Assembly (NCBI GenBank): GCA_038532435.1
Contig: JBCBAP010000010.1
Location: 1 to 64,000, forward strand
Source of the DNA: JBCBAP01 sp038532435
Lineage (GTDB): Bacteria; Pseudomonadota; Alphaproteobacteria; Rhodobacterales; Rhodobacteraceae
DNA length: 64,000 nt
Direction of reading: 5' to 3'
The position numbers and the translations under genes were made by a program. Of the stretch, positions 43,667 to 51,922 are shown in pieces; position 1 is the stretch's first letter, and each line of letters starts with the position of its first letter. The notes beneath the pieces were generated by a model that was not told the DNA's origin, did not search any database, and was given only the letters and a program-made list of their open reading frames with translations.

Positions 43667-44492
43667 GCCCTGCATCATCTGTGTGGCCATCACCGGCTCC
43701 GTTCCGACGAAGGCGGACAATCCTGCGGTGCCGATCACTGTCGCCGAACAGGTCGAGAGCACGCAGGAGGCGTTCGAGGCCGGTGCAAGCATCGCGCATT
43801 GCCATGTGCGCGACGATGATGGCCTGCCGACATCCGATCCGGACCGATTTGCACGGCTGAAGGAGGGGATCGAGCGGCATTGCCCGGGCATGATCGTGCA
43901 GCTTTCAACTGGCGGGCGGTCCGGTGCGGGTACGGCCCGCGGGGGGATGCTGCCGCTCAGGCCCGACATGGCCTCTCTGTCCGTCGGGTCCAACAACTTT
44001 CCCACCCGCGTCTACGAGAACCCGCCGGACCTTGTCGACTGGCTCGCCCGCGAGATGCGAACGCACGGAGTGAAGCCGGAGATCGAGGCCTTCGACCTAA
44101 GCCACATCCACCAGGCCGTTGCCATGAACCGGGACGGGCGGATCGCGGGGCGTCTCTACGTCCAGTTCGTCATGGGGGTGAAGAACGCGATGCCCGTTGA
44201 CCGCGACGTATTCGACTACTACCGCCGCACCATTGCGCGGCTGGCGCCTGAGGCGGAGTGGTGCGGCGCGGGAATCGGTCGTGACCAACTCATGGTCAAC
44301 GAGTGGTGCATCGCCGCCGGCGGGCACACACGCACCGGTCTGGAGGACAATGTCCGGCTCGACCGGGACACCCTGGCACCTTCCAACGCAGCGCTTGTGA
44401 CGCGCGCTGTGGAGATCTGCGACAGGTACGAACGCCCTGTTGCAACGTGCAAACAGGCCCGCGACATCCTCGATCTGCCCCTGCGCGCCTGA
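43659..44492 (+). CDS. Beta-keto acid cleavage enzyme (BKACE, DUF849 family)
   Basis: A 277-residue zinc enzyme of the Kce/BKACE family. The metal site HCHVRDDDG is near residues 45-53, and PEIEAFDLSHIHQAV and the GIGRDQLMVNEW block follow in the usual order. These enzymes use acetyl-CoA to split a beta-keto acid into acetoacetate and a new CoA ester. As the last gene of the pca operon, overlapping pcaG by 8 bp, it may split beta-ketoadipate into acetoacetate and succinyl-CoA. That would bypass PcaIJ and PcaF. Family identity is seen; the substrate is inferred from context. Confidence 0.88.
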   Translation: MSKPCIICVAITGSVPTKADNPAVPITVAEQVESTQEAFEAGASIAHCHVRDDDGLPTSDPDRFARLKEGIERHCPGMIVQLSTGGRSGAGTARGGMLPLRPDMASLSVGSNNFPTRVYENPPDLVDWLAREMRTHGVKPEIEAFDLSHIHQAVAMNRDGRIAGRLYVQFVMGVKNAMPVDRDVFDYYRRTIARLAPEAEWCGAGIGRDQLMVNEWCIAAGGHTRTGLEDNVRLDRDTLAPSNAALVTRAVEICDRYERPVATCKQARDILDLPLRA

Positions 44493-44539
44493 GGCGGTGC
44501 GACCCGGCGCCCCGGCCCAAAACTGTTTACAGGCGGCTT

Positions 44540-44553
44540 TGAATACCTATTCA
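44540..44553. promoter_or_regulatory. Palindrome upstream of hpsN-like gene
   Basis: TGAATA-CC-TATTCA, perfect 6-bp arms, about 70 bp upstream of the dehydrogenase start. A TTTACA element at 44525-44530 and the TATTCA within the palindrome, 16 bases apart, could be -35 and -10 sites. The palindrome would then cover the promoter, as expected for a repressor. Confidence 0.5.
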
Positions 44554-44623
44554 TAGGGGCAGCGCATGTCCGAACGGCCCCGGATCGAGGGGCCTGAAAC
44601 GGATCGAGATCGGAGGAAACCCC

Positions 44624-45934
44624 ATGGCTATCGAACATCTGAAGTCGAGTAAGTCCGAGTCCGAGAAGGCAGAAGACGACGCAAATGTCCGGCGCATCGT
44701 TGAAGGAACGCTTGCGGACATCTCAGCGCGCGGCGATGCGGCCGTCCGGGACCTGTCGATGAAGTTCGACAAGTTCGAGCGGGAGAGCTTTCGCCTCACA
44801 CCCTCGGAGATCGATGCGGCGATGCAGCGGGTCTCCACCCGCGATATGGAGGACATCCGTTTCGCCCAGACCCAGATCCGCCGGTTTGCCGAGGCGCAAA
44901 AATCTTCCATGACCGATGTGGAGGTGGAGACGCTTCCCGGCGTTGTGCTCGGCCACAAGAACATCCCCGTGCAGTCGGTGGGCTGCTATGTCCCAGGCGG
45001 CAAGTTTCCCATGGTGGCTTCTGCCCACATGTCCGTTCTGACAGCCAATGTGGCTGGTGTGCCGCGGATCGTCGCCTCCGCCCCCCCGGTCGCCGGGGAG
45101 CCGCATCCGGCCATCGTCGCGGCGATGCATATGGGCGGCGCCCACGAGATCTATGTGCTTGGCGGTATCCAGGCGGTGGGGGCAATGGCCCTCGGGACCG
45201 AGACCATCGACCCGGTGCACATGCTCGTCGGGCCTGGCAATGCCTTTGTCGCAGAGGCCAAGCGACAGCTCTACGGACGGGTTGGCATTGATCTCTTCGC
45301 AGGCCCGACGGAGACGATGGTGATCGCCGACGAGACGGTCGATGCGGAACTGTGCGCGACCGACCTGCTCGGGCAGGCGGAGCATGGGTACAATTCCCCC
45401 GCCTGCCTGATCACGAACTCCCGCAAACTTGCCGACGCCACGCTGGTGGAGATCGACCGGCTGCTCGATATGTTGCCGACGGCGGAGACTGCGTCCGCCT
45501 CCTGGCGGGACTATGGTGACGTCATCGTCTGCGATACCTATGAGGAGATGCTGCAGGTCGCCGATGACATGGCCTACGAGCATGTTCAGGTCATGACCGA
45601 CCGGGACGACTGGTTCCTCGACAACATGACCTGCTACGGCGCGCTGTTCCTCGGGCCCCGCACCAACGTTGCCAACGGCGACAAGGTGATCGGCACCAAC
45701 CACACGCTGCCGACGAAAAAGGCCGGGCGCTATACCGGTGGGCTCTGGGTCGGCAAGTTCATGAAGACCCATTCCTACCAGCGCATCGAGAGCGACGAGG
45801 CCGCTGCAATGATCGGCGAATACGGCTCCCGTCTGTGCATGCTGGAAGGGTTCGTCGGACATGCGGAACAGTGCAACATCCGCGTCCGGCGCTACGGTCG
45901 CCGCAATGTAGCCTACGGTACCGCAGCGGAGTGA
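44624..45934 (+). CDS. hpsN: Sulfopropanediol 3-dehydrogenase (HpsN-like, HisD family)
   Basis: A 436-residue zinc- and NAD-dependent dehydrogenase of the histidinol dehydrogenase family. HisD-type hallmarks are present: GCYVPGGKFPMVASAHMSVLTANVAGV, GPGNAFVAEAKRQLYGRVGID, the zinc ligands in LGQAEHGYNSPA, and GTNHTLPTKKAGRYTGGL. The divergence from true HisD and close match to the HpsN pattern of Ruegeria (MAIE start, GHAEQCNIRVRRYG end) point to oxidation of (R)-2,3-dihydroxypropane-1-sulfonate to sulfolactate. No other hps genes or his genes are adjacent. CGGAGG precedes the ATG. Confidence 0.85.
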   Translation: MAIEHLKSSKSESEKAEDDANVRRIVEGTLADISARGDAAVRDLSMKFDKFERESFRLTPSEIDAAMQRVSTRDMEDIRFAQTQIRRFAEAQKSSMTDVEVETLPGVVLGHKNIPVQSVGCYVPGGKFPMVASAHMSVLTANVAGVPRIVASAPPVAGEPHPAIVAAMHMGGAHEIYVLGGIQAVGAMALGTETIDPVHMLVGPGNAFVAEAKRQLYGRVGIDLFAGPTETMVIADETVDAELCATDLLGQAEHGYNSPACLITNSRKLADATLVEIDRLLDMLPTAETASASWRDYGDVIVCDTYEEMLQVADDMAYEHVQVMTDRDDWFLDNMTCYGALFLGPRTNVANGDKVIGTNHTLPTKKAGRYTGGLWVGKFMKTHSYQRIESDEAAAMIGEYGSRLCMLEGFVGHAEQCNIRVRRYGRRNVAYGTAAE

Positions 45935-46057
45935 TCCGGGGCGAATTCCACGGTCGTTGAATTCTGCCTGCTTGAAGCTGTGGAAGCTTTGAGAAGATGG
46001 CCGGAGGTGCTGAACAATCGCTCCCCGACGAGATCGCCAGACCTTCGTGCGGCGCGG

Positions 46058-47845
46058 CTAGACCGCTTCTGCCGGTGAGCTGACCATGTGTTTCAGCGCA
46101 GCCGCGGCGCGGTCGGGGTTCAGATAGAGTGCCATCTGACCGGCCCCCTCCAGGATGTCGCAGACCGCGTCGGGCCGAGTCGCGCAATACCGTTCGACCG
46201 CGCTCGCCATCATGAAACGGTGCGCCCGCCCGTGGAAGAATGTCCAGGGCACCGAAGGTCCGGCGGGCGCCCAGTCCGACGACCAGAGCGCGATGTCCTC
46301 GACGATCTGGTTGCTGTTCTCGAAGCTGAAGGCGATGTTCTCCCGGGTGATCCGGTAGAATTTCCGGTTGCTCAGGAGCGCGCAATCCTCCGGATCGTCC
46401 TTGAAGAAATAGCCGACGATGCGGTCTTCCCCCTCCGGTCCGCTGTGAAACAGGCGGGCGGCGGTGCGGTAGCCCATGCGCAGGGCGATGGGCAGATAAT
46501 GTCCTGCAAGGATGCTGCGCCGCGCGTTCGGGGGGGCATCGGCGAACGCGGCCAGGGATTTTGCCGGTGCGCCGCAAGACAGCAAGCCGACACCCTGCAC
46601 CGCGTGATCCGCAGCGAGGCCAGCAGCGGCCCGGGCCGCGAGCACAGCGCCCTCCCGATGACCGACACAGAGCAGGGGACGCTCCCGGGACAGGCCCAGA
46701 TCCTCCAAGATCGCCCGACAATCGGAGAGCAGCGCCGGACCACCGTCCGTCCATTTTGGTCCCCGAGCGGAGAGACCGAAGCCGGGGCGGAAAGGTGCGA
46801 TCACCCGGAACCCCGCGCGGATGAAGGCTGCGCGGACCTCCGGCGTTTCCTCCGGTCGCGAGGACGTGGTCAGATAGAGCATCGTATGTCCGTCCGGAGG
46901 TCCGTAGACCGCGTAGCTCAGGACGCGGCCCCCGGGACGGACAACTTCCCGGAGATCAACCGGGTTTGATGCGTTCGCACCGGTTTGATCCAGTGGATCG
47001 AGCGCCATCAGGTGCTGGAACATGGTGAAAAACTGGATGAGCCCGGCCTGACGCTGCGCGCCCGTCTTGAACATCATGGTCTTGATCTGGCTGCGGACCG
47101 TCTCGACGCTCCGATCCCGGTGCCGGGCAATGTCTGCGGCGGAAAGGCCGGAGCACAGCATCCGCCCGATCGCAACCTCGGTGTCCGACAGGCCCATGAC
47201 CGCCTTCAAACCCTCATCGACCTCCGTCGACCAGGAGGAGGCGGAGAACCGGATTACGTAGCCGATGTTTGTGTCGGCGAGGCGTACATGGGCCGGAGCT
47301 TCCACCACGATCGCGACGACCGGATGATCCGTATCGTCCGGCTGCAGGTGCAGGGCGTGGCTCCCGGTCTTGGCAATCGCCTCCCGGACCTCCGCGACGG
47401 CTGACCGGTTCGCGGGCAGCGACGCCTCCAGCGCCGCGAGCGACTGACCGGCCGCGCGTGCAGTCTTGCTCAGGTGCCGGATCTCGAAATCGTCCGAAAG
47501 GAACAGCGTCGGGACCGACTGGCCATCCAGAAACCCGGTCAGGATCTGCGCGCTGTCGAGCCGGGGATCCGCGGCGACCTCAAGGGCGCTGTCAAAGTGG
47601 TCATCCAGTTCCGATGCTTCGATTAGGAAGCGTGCGGATTCAAGGTCACCATCGAGTTTCGATGCGCTCCACCGGTCCCAGGACGCGATGAGATCGTCGA
47701 ATCGTCGCGGATCCAGAGCGACCGCATAGGCAACTTTGATGAGTTCGACCGCAGAATCACGTTTCAATCCAGTGCGCCTCAGGGCTTTTCGTTTGTCATC
47801 GAAGATGTAGCACGCGGATTGGAAGTCGACCAAAGCTTTCCCCAC
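46058..47845 (-). CDS. LuxR-type regulator fused to a catalytically degenerate alpha/beta hydrolase
   Basis: A 595-residue protein with three parts: an N-terminal sensor-like region (1-215), a LuxR/GerE HTH in the middle (LSDTEVAIGRMLCSGLSAADIARHRDRSVETVRSQIKTMMFKTG, about 219-262), and an alpha/beta-hydrolase fold (about 300-590). The nucleophile elbow reads GHREG (395-399) with Arg397 where Ser should be, and the usual acid and histidine positions read FHGRAHRF and GAGQMAL. The hydrolase half is therefore probably a ligand-binding sensor, not an enzyme. The start is GTG, inside a perfect palindrome; a TTG at 47767 is an alternative. Targets are unknown. Confidence 0.85.
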   Translation of the reverse strand: MGKALVDFQSACYIFDDKRKALRRTGLKRDSAVELIKVAYAVALDPRRFDDLIASWDRWSASKLDGDLESARFLIEASELDDHFDSALEVAADPRLDSAQILTGFLDGQSVPTLFLSDDFEIRHLSKTARAAGQSLAALEASLPANRSAVAEVREAIAKTGSHALHLQPDDTDHPVVAIVVEAPAHVRLADTNIGYVIRFSASSWSTEVDEGLKAVMGLSDTEVAIGRMLCSGLSAADIARHRDRSVETVRSQIKTMMFKTGAQRQAGLIQFFTMFQHLMALDPLDQTGANASNPVDLREVVRPGGRVLSYAVYGPPDGHTMLYLTTSSRPEETPEVRAAFIRAGFRVIAPFRPGFGLSARGPKWTDGGPALLSDCRAILEDLGLSRERPLLCVGHREGAVLAARAAAGLAADHAVQGVGLLSCGAPAKSLAAFADAPPNARRSILAGHYLPIALRMGYRTAARLFHSGPEGEDRIVGYFFKDDPEDCALLSNRKFYRITRENIAFSFENSNQIVEDIALWSSDWAPAGPSVPWTFFHGRAHRFMMASAVERYCATRPDAVCDILEGAGQMALYLNPDRAAAALKHMVSSPAEAV

Positions 47846-47854
47846 ATGTGGGGA
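47839..47854. promoter_or_regulatory. 16-bp palindrome over the start of the LuxR-hydrolase gene
   Basis: TCCCCACATGTGGGGA is perfectly self-complementary and contains the GTG start codon of the gene read leftwards. It is a good candidate for an autoregulatory binding site or for a hairpin that masks the start codon in the mRNA. Confidence 0.5.
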
Positions 47855-47958
47855 GGGACCCTTTGCCGCGACGCGTTGCGTGTGATCGCGCTGTCGTCTG
47901 AAAGGCGCGAGCCGCCCGGGCAGGGCGGCTCGTCGGATGTCGAAAAGGTGGGCGATGT

Positions 47959-48471
47959 CTAGATCGGCAGCTTGCCTGTCATGCTCTCCAGCACCGCGTC
48001 ACGTCGCACGAACTTGTGCCAGAGTGCACCGGCGACGTGGATCAGCAGCAGGAGCGGCATGATGACGAGCACCATCTCGTGCGCCCCGACCATGGCCGTG
48101 AGGAACAGTCCGCCCAGCACCGGTACCGTGTAGCCGAGCGCGATGCCAAAGCCCGTCAGAACGATGCCGAAGACGCTTGCGTAGAGACCCAGATGCACGG
48201 TCTGGGACGCGAGCCGTTCCCACGCCGGGGCGTCTGACGGCAGGCGCGTGGATCCCGCCACCTGCTTCGTCCAGAAAAGGCGGAGGATGAACAGCCCGCC
48301 GAGCAGCAGGGCGAAGATCACCTCGAACCGCAGAACCGCCGGATCGGACAGCTGGGAGATGGAATCGAGCCCTTTGAAATAGCCGTAGCCGATCAGCCCG
48401 GCGGAGAGCCAGTGTATGCCTTTCGTCACGAAGCCGTGGGGTTTCGGGTCGGGTGTCATCGTCTTGTCCAC
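47959..48471 (-). CDS. Cytochrome b561 family protein
   Basis: A 170-residue membrane protein with four helices. Histidines suited to bind two b haems are placed near the membrane: HWLSAGLIGY, TVHLGLYASV, MVGAHEMVLVIM and LLIHVAGALWHKF. Bacterial members pass electrons from the quinone pool to periplasmic acceptors or superoxide. It follows a small membrane gene and lies downstream of a two-component system with a shared upstream box, so it is likely a target of that system. Confidence 0.9.
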   Translation of the reverse strand: MDKTMTPDPKPHGFVTKGIHWLSAGLIGYGYFKGLDSISQLSDPAVLRFEVIFALLLGGLFILRLFWTKQVAGSTRLPSDAPAWERLASQTVHLGLYASVFGIVLTGFGIALGYTVPVLGGLFLTAMVGAHEMVLVIMPLLLLIHVAGALWHKFVRRDAVLESMTGKLPI

Positions 48472-48487
48472 AGGGTGCCTCGCGATC

Positions 48488-48694
48488 TCAGGCCGTTTCG
48501 GCCGTGTCTGCCTTCTCAGCGGGGATCGCCATGGCGATGAAGGGAGAGGCGAGCAGGGCGAGGAAGCCCGCGGCGAGGCCGAACAGCGCCATAAACGCGA
48601 TCACGGACAGGCCGAGCCCGGCCATCAGGCAGGCGACGCAGAACAGAACGATGCCCGAAACGGTGGCAGCGGCTTTGTCGAGGATGGTTTTCAT
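48488..48694 (-). CDS. Small two-helix membrane protein
   Basis: A 68-residue protein with two hydrophobic helices (TVSGIVLFCVACLMAGLGLSVIAFM and LFGLAAGFLALLASPFIAMAI) and an acidic C-terminal tail. A GGAGA ribosome site precedes the ATG. I recognise no family. It lies 16 bp before the cytochrome b561 gene and is probably co-transcribed with it. A 16-bp box that recurs upstream of the PepSY gene stands 78 bp upstream. Confidence 0.65.
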   Translation of the reverse strand: MKTILDKAAATVSGIVLFCVACLMAGLGLSVIAFMALFGLAAGFLALLASPFIAMAIPAEKADTAETA

Positions 48695-48771
48695 CAGGTC
48701 TTCTCCAGTTTCATCCAGTGTTGCGATGAAATGGATATGACCCCCCAGGTTTGAGAGCGCCTGACCGGAAC

Positions 48772-48787
48772 CTTACAATCCTGCAAA
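48772..48787 (-). promoter_or_regulatory. Response-regulator box candidate 1
   Basis: CTTACAATCCTGCAAA (plus strand) overlaps the last codons of the histidine kinase gene, 78 bp upstream of the small membrane protein/cytochrome b561 unit. It matches the element at 51217-51232 in 14 of 16 bases and has the same orientation. Confidence 0.5.
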
Positions 48788-50038
48788 CTTCAGCAAGACG
48801 CGAAACCCTTGGGGTTTATGACCGGAGAGGACAAGCTCCGCACCGTGCCGGTCCGCAACCGCGCGCACGAGCGCGAGGCCGAGACCGGAGCCTTCCGTCG
48901 TTCGCGCCGCATCGAGGCGGACCATGGGCTTCAGGATCTCGTCATACTGGGTGGGGTCGACGCCGGGGCCGGTATCCGCAACACCTATCGTTGCGCCCTC
49001 GACCATGATGACGACCTCGTCGCCCCCATGTGCCAGAGCGTTCTGGATCAGGTTCGCCATGGCCTGCACGAGCATCGCACGGTCTGCGGAGACCGTTCTG
49101 GGGTGGGTCGCATCGACCGTCAGGCTCTTTCCCGCATCCTCGACCACGGGGCCGAAGATCTCCGCCAGTTCCGCGGCGAGGGCGTTCAGGTCTACATCCT
49201 CGAACCCGTCCGTGCCCTGAGCCGCCTCGATCCGGGCGACGCGCATGATCGTGTCGAAGATGTCGGAAAGCCTGCCTGCTTCCTCCAGGGCCGCCCCACG
49301 GGTGTCGCCCTCGGGCAGCATCTCGAGGGTCGCGCGCAGGCGGGCAAGCGGTGTGCGCAGATCGTGGGCGATGCTGGCGCTCAGATGCCGGGTCTGTCCG
49401 ACGAGCCGCTCAAGCTCTCCGGCCGTCACATCAAGTTGTCGGGCGATCTGATCGAGATCGTCCCGGGACCGGGTGCGCCCTGTGCGGGCGGCGAGGTCTC
49501 CGGTGGCCAACCGTTCGAGCGTGTCGTTGATCCGCGCGACCCGGCGCTGGGCGAGCAGGCCGGTTGCAAGGCCGATCAGCAGCGCCAACGCGGTCACGCA
49601 GATTGCTGTTGTCCAGAGGATGCCCGCGAGCAGCTCGAGCGCGTCCTCGCTGTCGTCGAGCGGAACGGCGACCATGATGGGGGCGCCGCTTCGGTCGGTC
49701 GACACGAGAACCCGCCAGGTCTCAAACCGGCGGAACTCGTCTTCAAGCCGGACGGTTCCGCCGCCCCGGCGTACGGCGCGCCGGACCGGCTCGGGCAGGC
49801 CGTTCAGATCATCCGGGGCACGGATCACGACGGAAAAACTGTCTGCGGCGCCATCCTCGAGGCTCGTCGCGCGGGCAAGCGTGGTGAGCGTTCCGTCGAG
49901 GCGCCGCTCCAGCGACGTCTCCCCGATTTCGAGCGCAAGGAAGATCGCGCCCGCCATGCCGACGGCGAAGATCCCCGACAGAAGCAGCGAAAGCCGGAGG
50001 GTCGAGGACCGGCGCAGCCCGGCGATCTGATCCCGCAC
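48773..50038 (-). CDS. Sensor histidine kinase
   Basis: A membrane kinase of about 421 residues. Two membrane helices frame a periplasmic sensor of about 120 residues. Then come a HAMP domain (ARINDTLERLATGDLAARTG), the phospho-acceptor block SASIAHDLRTPLARLRATLEML, and the ATPase domain with N-box NLIQNALAHGG, G1 GVADTGPGVDP and G2 EGSGLGLALVRAVADRHGA. I use the GTG at 50038, one base after the regulator stop; a TTG at 50050 is also possible. Partner of the response regulator immediately upstream. Confidence 0.93.
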   Translation of the reverse strand: MRDQIAGLRRSSTLRLSLLLSGIFAVGMAGAIFLALEIGETSLERRLDGTLTTLARATSLEDGAADSFSVVIRAPDDLNGLPEPVRRAVRRGGGTVRLEDEFRRFETWRVLVSTDRSGAPIMVAVPLDDSEDALELLAGILWTTAICVTALALLIGLATGLLAQRRVARINDTLERLATGDLAARTGRTRSRDDLDQIARQLDVTAGELERLVGQTRHLSASIAHDLRTPLARLRATLEMLPEGDTRGAALEEAGRLSDIFDTIMRVARIEAAQGTDGFEDVDLNALAAELAEIFGPVVEDAGKSLTVDATHPRTVSADRAMLVQAMANLIQNALAHGGDEVVIMVEGATIGVADTGPGVDPTQYDEILKPMVRLDAARTTEGSGLGLALVRAVADRHGAELVLSGHKPQGFRVLLKFAGL

Positions 50039-50039
50039 C

Positions 50040-50723
50040 CTACTTGCCAAAGACGTACCCTTCGCCCCGCCGGGTGCGGATCAGCGCCTCCGCAAACGGC
50101 TTGTCGATCTTTGCGCGGAGTCTGCTTATATGGGTTTCGACGACGCTGGTGGTCGGGTCGAAGCTCATGTCCCAGACCTGTTCAAGCAGCATGGTGCGGG
50201 TCACGAGGCGCCCCGGCCGGCGCATGAAGTACTCCAGAAGCTTGAATTCCTTGGCCATGAGTTCGATCACCTGACCCTGCCGCTCGCATCGTCGGGCGAG
50301 AAGGTCGAGGCTCAGGTCCCCGTGGCGGAGCACCGTGGGCGCGGCCGGGGTCGCGTCTCCCCCGTCCCGTCGCCGGCCGAGCGCGTTGACCCGCGCGGAA
50401 AGCTCGGCGAAGGCAAAGGGTTTCGTGAGGTAGTCGTCTCCGCCCGCCTCAAACCCCTCGACCCGCGCATCAACTTCCGCAAGCGCAGTGAGAAAGAGGG
50501 CGGGTGTGGTGTCCTTGGATGCGCGCAACGATTTCAGCACGGCGAGCCCGTCGAGCGTCGGTACCATCCGGTCGAGGATCAGGATGTCGTAGTCCTGTGC
50601 CATTCCGGCCAGCAGCGCGTCCTTTCCGTCCGTGAAGTGATCGACAACGTGCCCCTCCTCGCTCAGACCGCACAGGATCCAGGCGCCAAGTTTCTCATCA
50701 TCCTCCAGCAGCAATATCCGCAT
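50040..50723 (-). CDS. OmpR-family response regulator
   Basis: A 227-residue two-domain regulator. The receiver has the acidic pocket Asp8/Asp9, phospho-acceptor Asp51 (DILILDRMVPTLDGL) and Lys100 (YLTKPFAF). The winged helix follows with VELMAKEFKLLEYFMRRPGRLVTRTMLLEQVWDM. The layout and the PepSY neighbour are typical of systems that sense cell-envelope or cationic stress. It is likely to bind the repeated box seen upstream of the PepSY and cytochrome b561 units. Confidence 0.95.
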   Translation of the reverse strand: MRILLLEDDEKLGAWILCGLSEEGHVVDHFTDGKDALLAGMAQDYDILILDRMVPTLDGLAVLKSLRASKDTTPALFLTALAEVDARVEGFEAGGDDYLTKPFAFAELSARVNALGRRRDGGDATPAAPTVLRHGDLSLDLLARRCERQGQVIELMAKEFKLLEYFMRRPGRLVTRTMLLEQVWDMSFDPTTSVVETHISRLRAKIDKPFAEALIRTRRGEGYVFGK

Positions 50724-50812
50724 GCGGCACCGGACCTCGTCTGTGGTTGGGTCAGGGGCTGTCGCATCCGACAGCCCCGTCGCGTCTGGATCGGCGGCGC
50801 GCCGACCGGGCG

Positions 50813-51124
50813 TCAGTCGTCGTCGCCCTCATCGTCGGTTTCTGCCTCGACTTCCAAGACATCCCCCGTGTCGGCGGCAATCTCAACCTCCATTTCAATC
50901 CCGTCCGCGCCGATGATCTCGACTTCGTAGACCTGTTGACCGTCCTCGGTCTCGAGCTCCACGTCGCGAACTTCCCCGGGGACCTCCGCCAGTGCGATGG
51001 CGATCACCTCGTCTTCGGTCAGTCCGGTCTCCGTCGCTGCGGTCTGTGCCGATACGGCGGCGGCCAGTCCGCCCGCGAGCATGAGGCCGATCAGTGCGCC
51101 GCTGGTGAGTGTCTTGCTGTCCAT
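50813..51124 (-). CDS. Exported PepSY-domain protein
   Basis: A 103-residue periplasmic protein: signal peptide MDSKTLTSGALIGLMLAGGLAAAVSA, then one PepSY domain (TGLTEDEVIAIALAEVPGEVRDVELETEDGQQVYEVEIIGADG, ending EVEIAADTGDVLEVE) and a very acidic tail. Such small PepSY proteins are often encoded beside two-component systems and are thought to modulate sensing or protease activity. An AAGGAGA site precedes the ATG. It is upstream of the regulator and kinase and probably starts their transcript. Confidence 0.9.
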   Translation of the reverse strand: MDSKTLTSGALIGLMLAGGLAAAVSAQTAATETGLTEDEVIAIALAEVPGEVRDVELETEDGQQVYEVEIIGADGIEMEVEIAADTGDVLEVEAETDDEGDDD

Positions 51125-51216
51125 GTCGTGTCTCCTTCGGTTGGGTTGTGCGCGGGCTCTCTGCCTCGCGATGACACCGATATGGAGCACCGACTTTGCA
51201 GGCTGCTCTGGCGAAG

Positions 51217-51232
51217 CTTACAATTCTGCAAG
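51217..51232 (-). promoter_or_regulatory. Response-regulator box candidate 2
   Basis: CTTACAATTCTGCAAG (plus strand), 93 bp upstream of the PepSY gene and within the gap to the divergent GNAT gene. It is a near-palindrome (CTTrCA-N4-TGCAAG) and matches the element at 48772-48787 in 14 of 16 bases. Confidence 0.55.
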
Positions 51233-51319
51233 GCTGGACGAACGGCGTTGAACTGGCTGGTTCGGCAAGGCCGTGAGCTTCGATCCGGAGCCGGGTGCGA
51301 TCAGGACGGGACGACGGGT

Positions 51320-51799
51320 GTGACTGATGAACTGACTGTGCGAAACCTTGCTGACCTGACGTCCACCGAGTTTCGCCGATTAGAACGGTTGGAGGTTTCC
51401 GCGCGTCAGGAGGTTCTCGGGAAGTCCTTCGCGGAGTCGCTCGAAGACTGGCGTGCTGCCCCGCGCGACGCAACACTCGGCGTGTGTTTCGAGTGGCAGG
51501 GGCAGCCCGTCGGGCTTGCCGTGTTCAATCGGGTGCCAGAACTCAAGGCGGCATCGATCCACGGGCTCAAGATCGCCTTGCCCTGGCAGGGCCGTGGCTG
51601 GGGGCACGTCGCCTTTGCACAGGCGGTCGGTCGGATGATGGAGATCTGGCCCGATGTGGACACGCTGAGGCTGTCCGTGGATGCGGAGAATGCCCCCGCC
51701 CTCACGATCTATCGCGCATTCGGTATGGTCGACCGCGTGCCGCCCTGCGAGGGTCCCAACGGAATGCAGCACCTGATGCATGTGGCGCTGGTGCGGTAG
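51320..51799 (+). CDS. GNAT acetyltransferase
   Basis: A 159-residue single-domain acetyltransferase beginning at a GTG. The core has ASIHGLKIALPWQGRGWGHVAFAQAV (acetyl-CoA loop QGRGWG) and the C-terminal ENAPALTIYRAFGMVDRV block. The long upstream extension of the frame overlaps the PepSY gene and is rejected. The substrate is unknown. It is divergent from the PepSY gene and shares the intergenic box region. Confidence 0.85.
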   Translation: MTDELTVRNLADLTSTEFRRLERLEVSARQEVLGKSFAESLEDWRAAPRDATLGVCFEWQGQPVGLAVFNRVPELKAASIHGLKIALPWQGRGWGHVAFAQAVGRMMEIWPDVDTLRLSVDAENAPALTIYRAFGMVDRVPPCEGPNGMQHLMHVALVR

Positions 51800-51922
51800 C
51801 AGGTCGTGGGGCGGACGCGGGCTCTCATGAAGCCCGCGATTTCCAGATTTTTTGACCTAGGCGTCGACGGAAACGCGCTGGCTGCCCGTTGAAGGAGCGT
51901 GACAGACTGAAGGGACCGCTCA

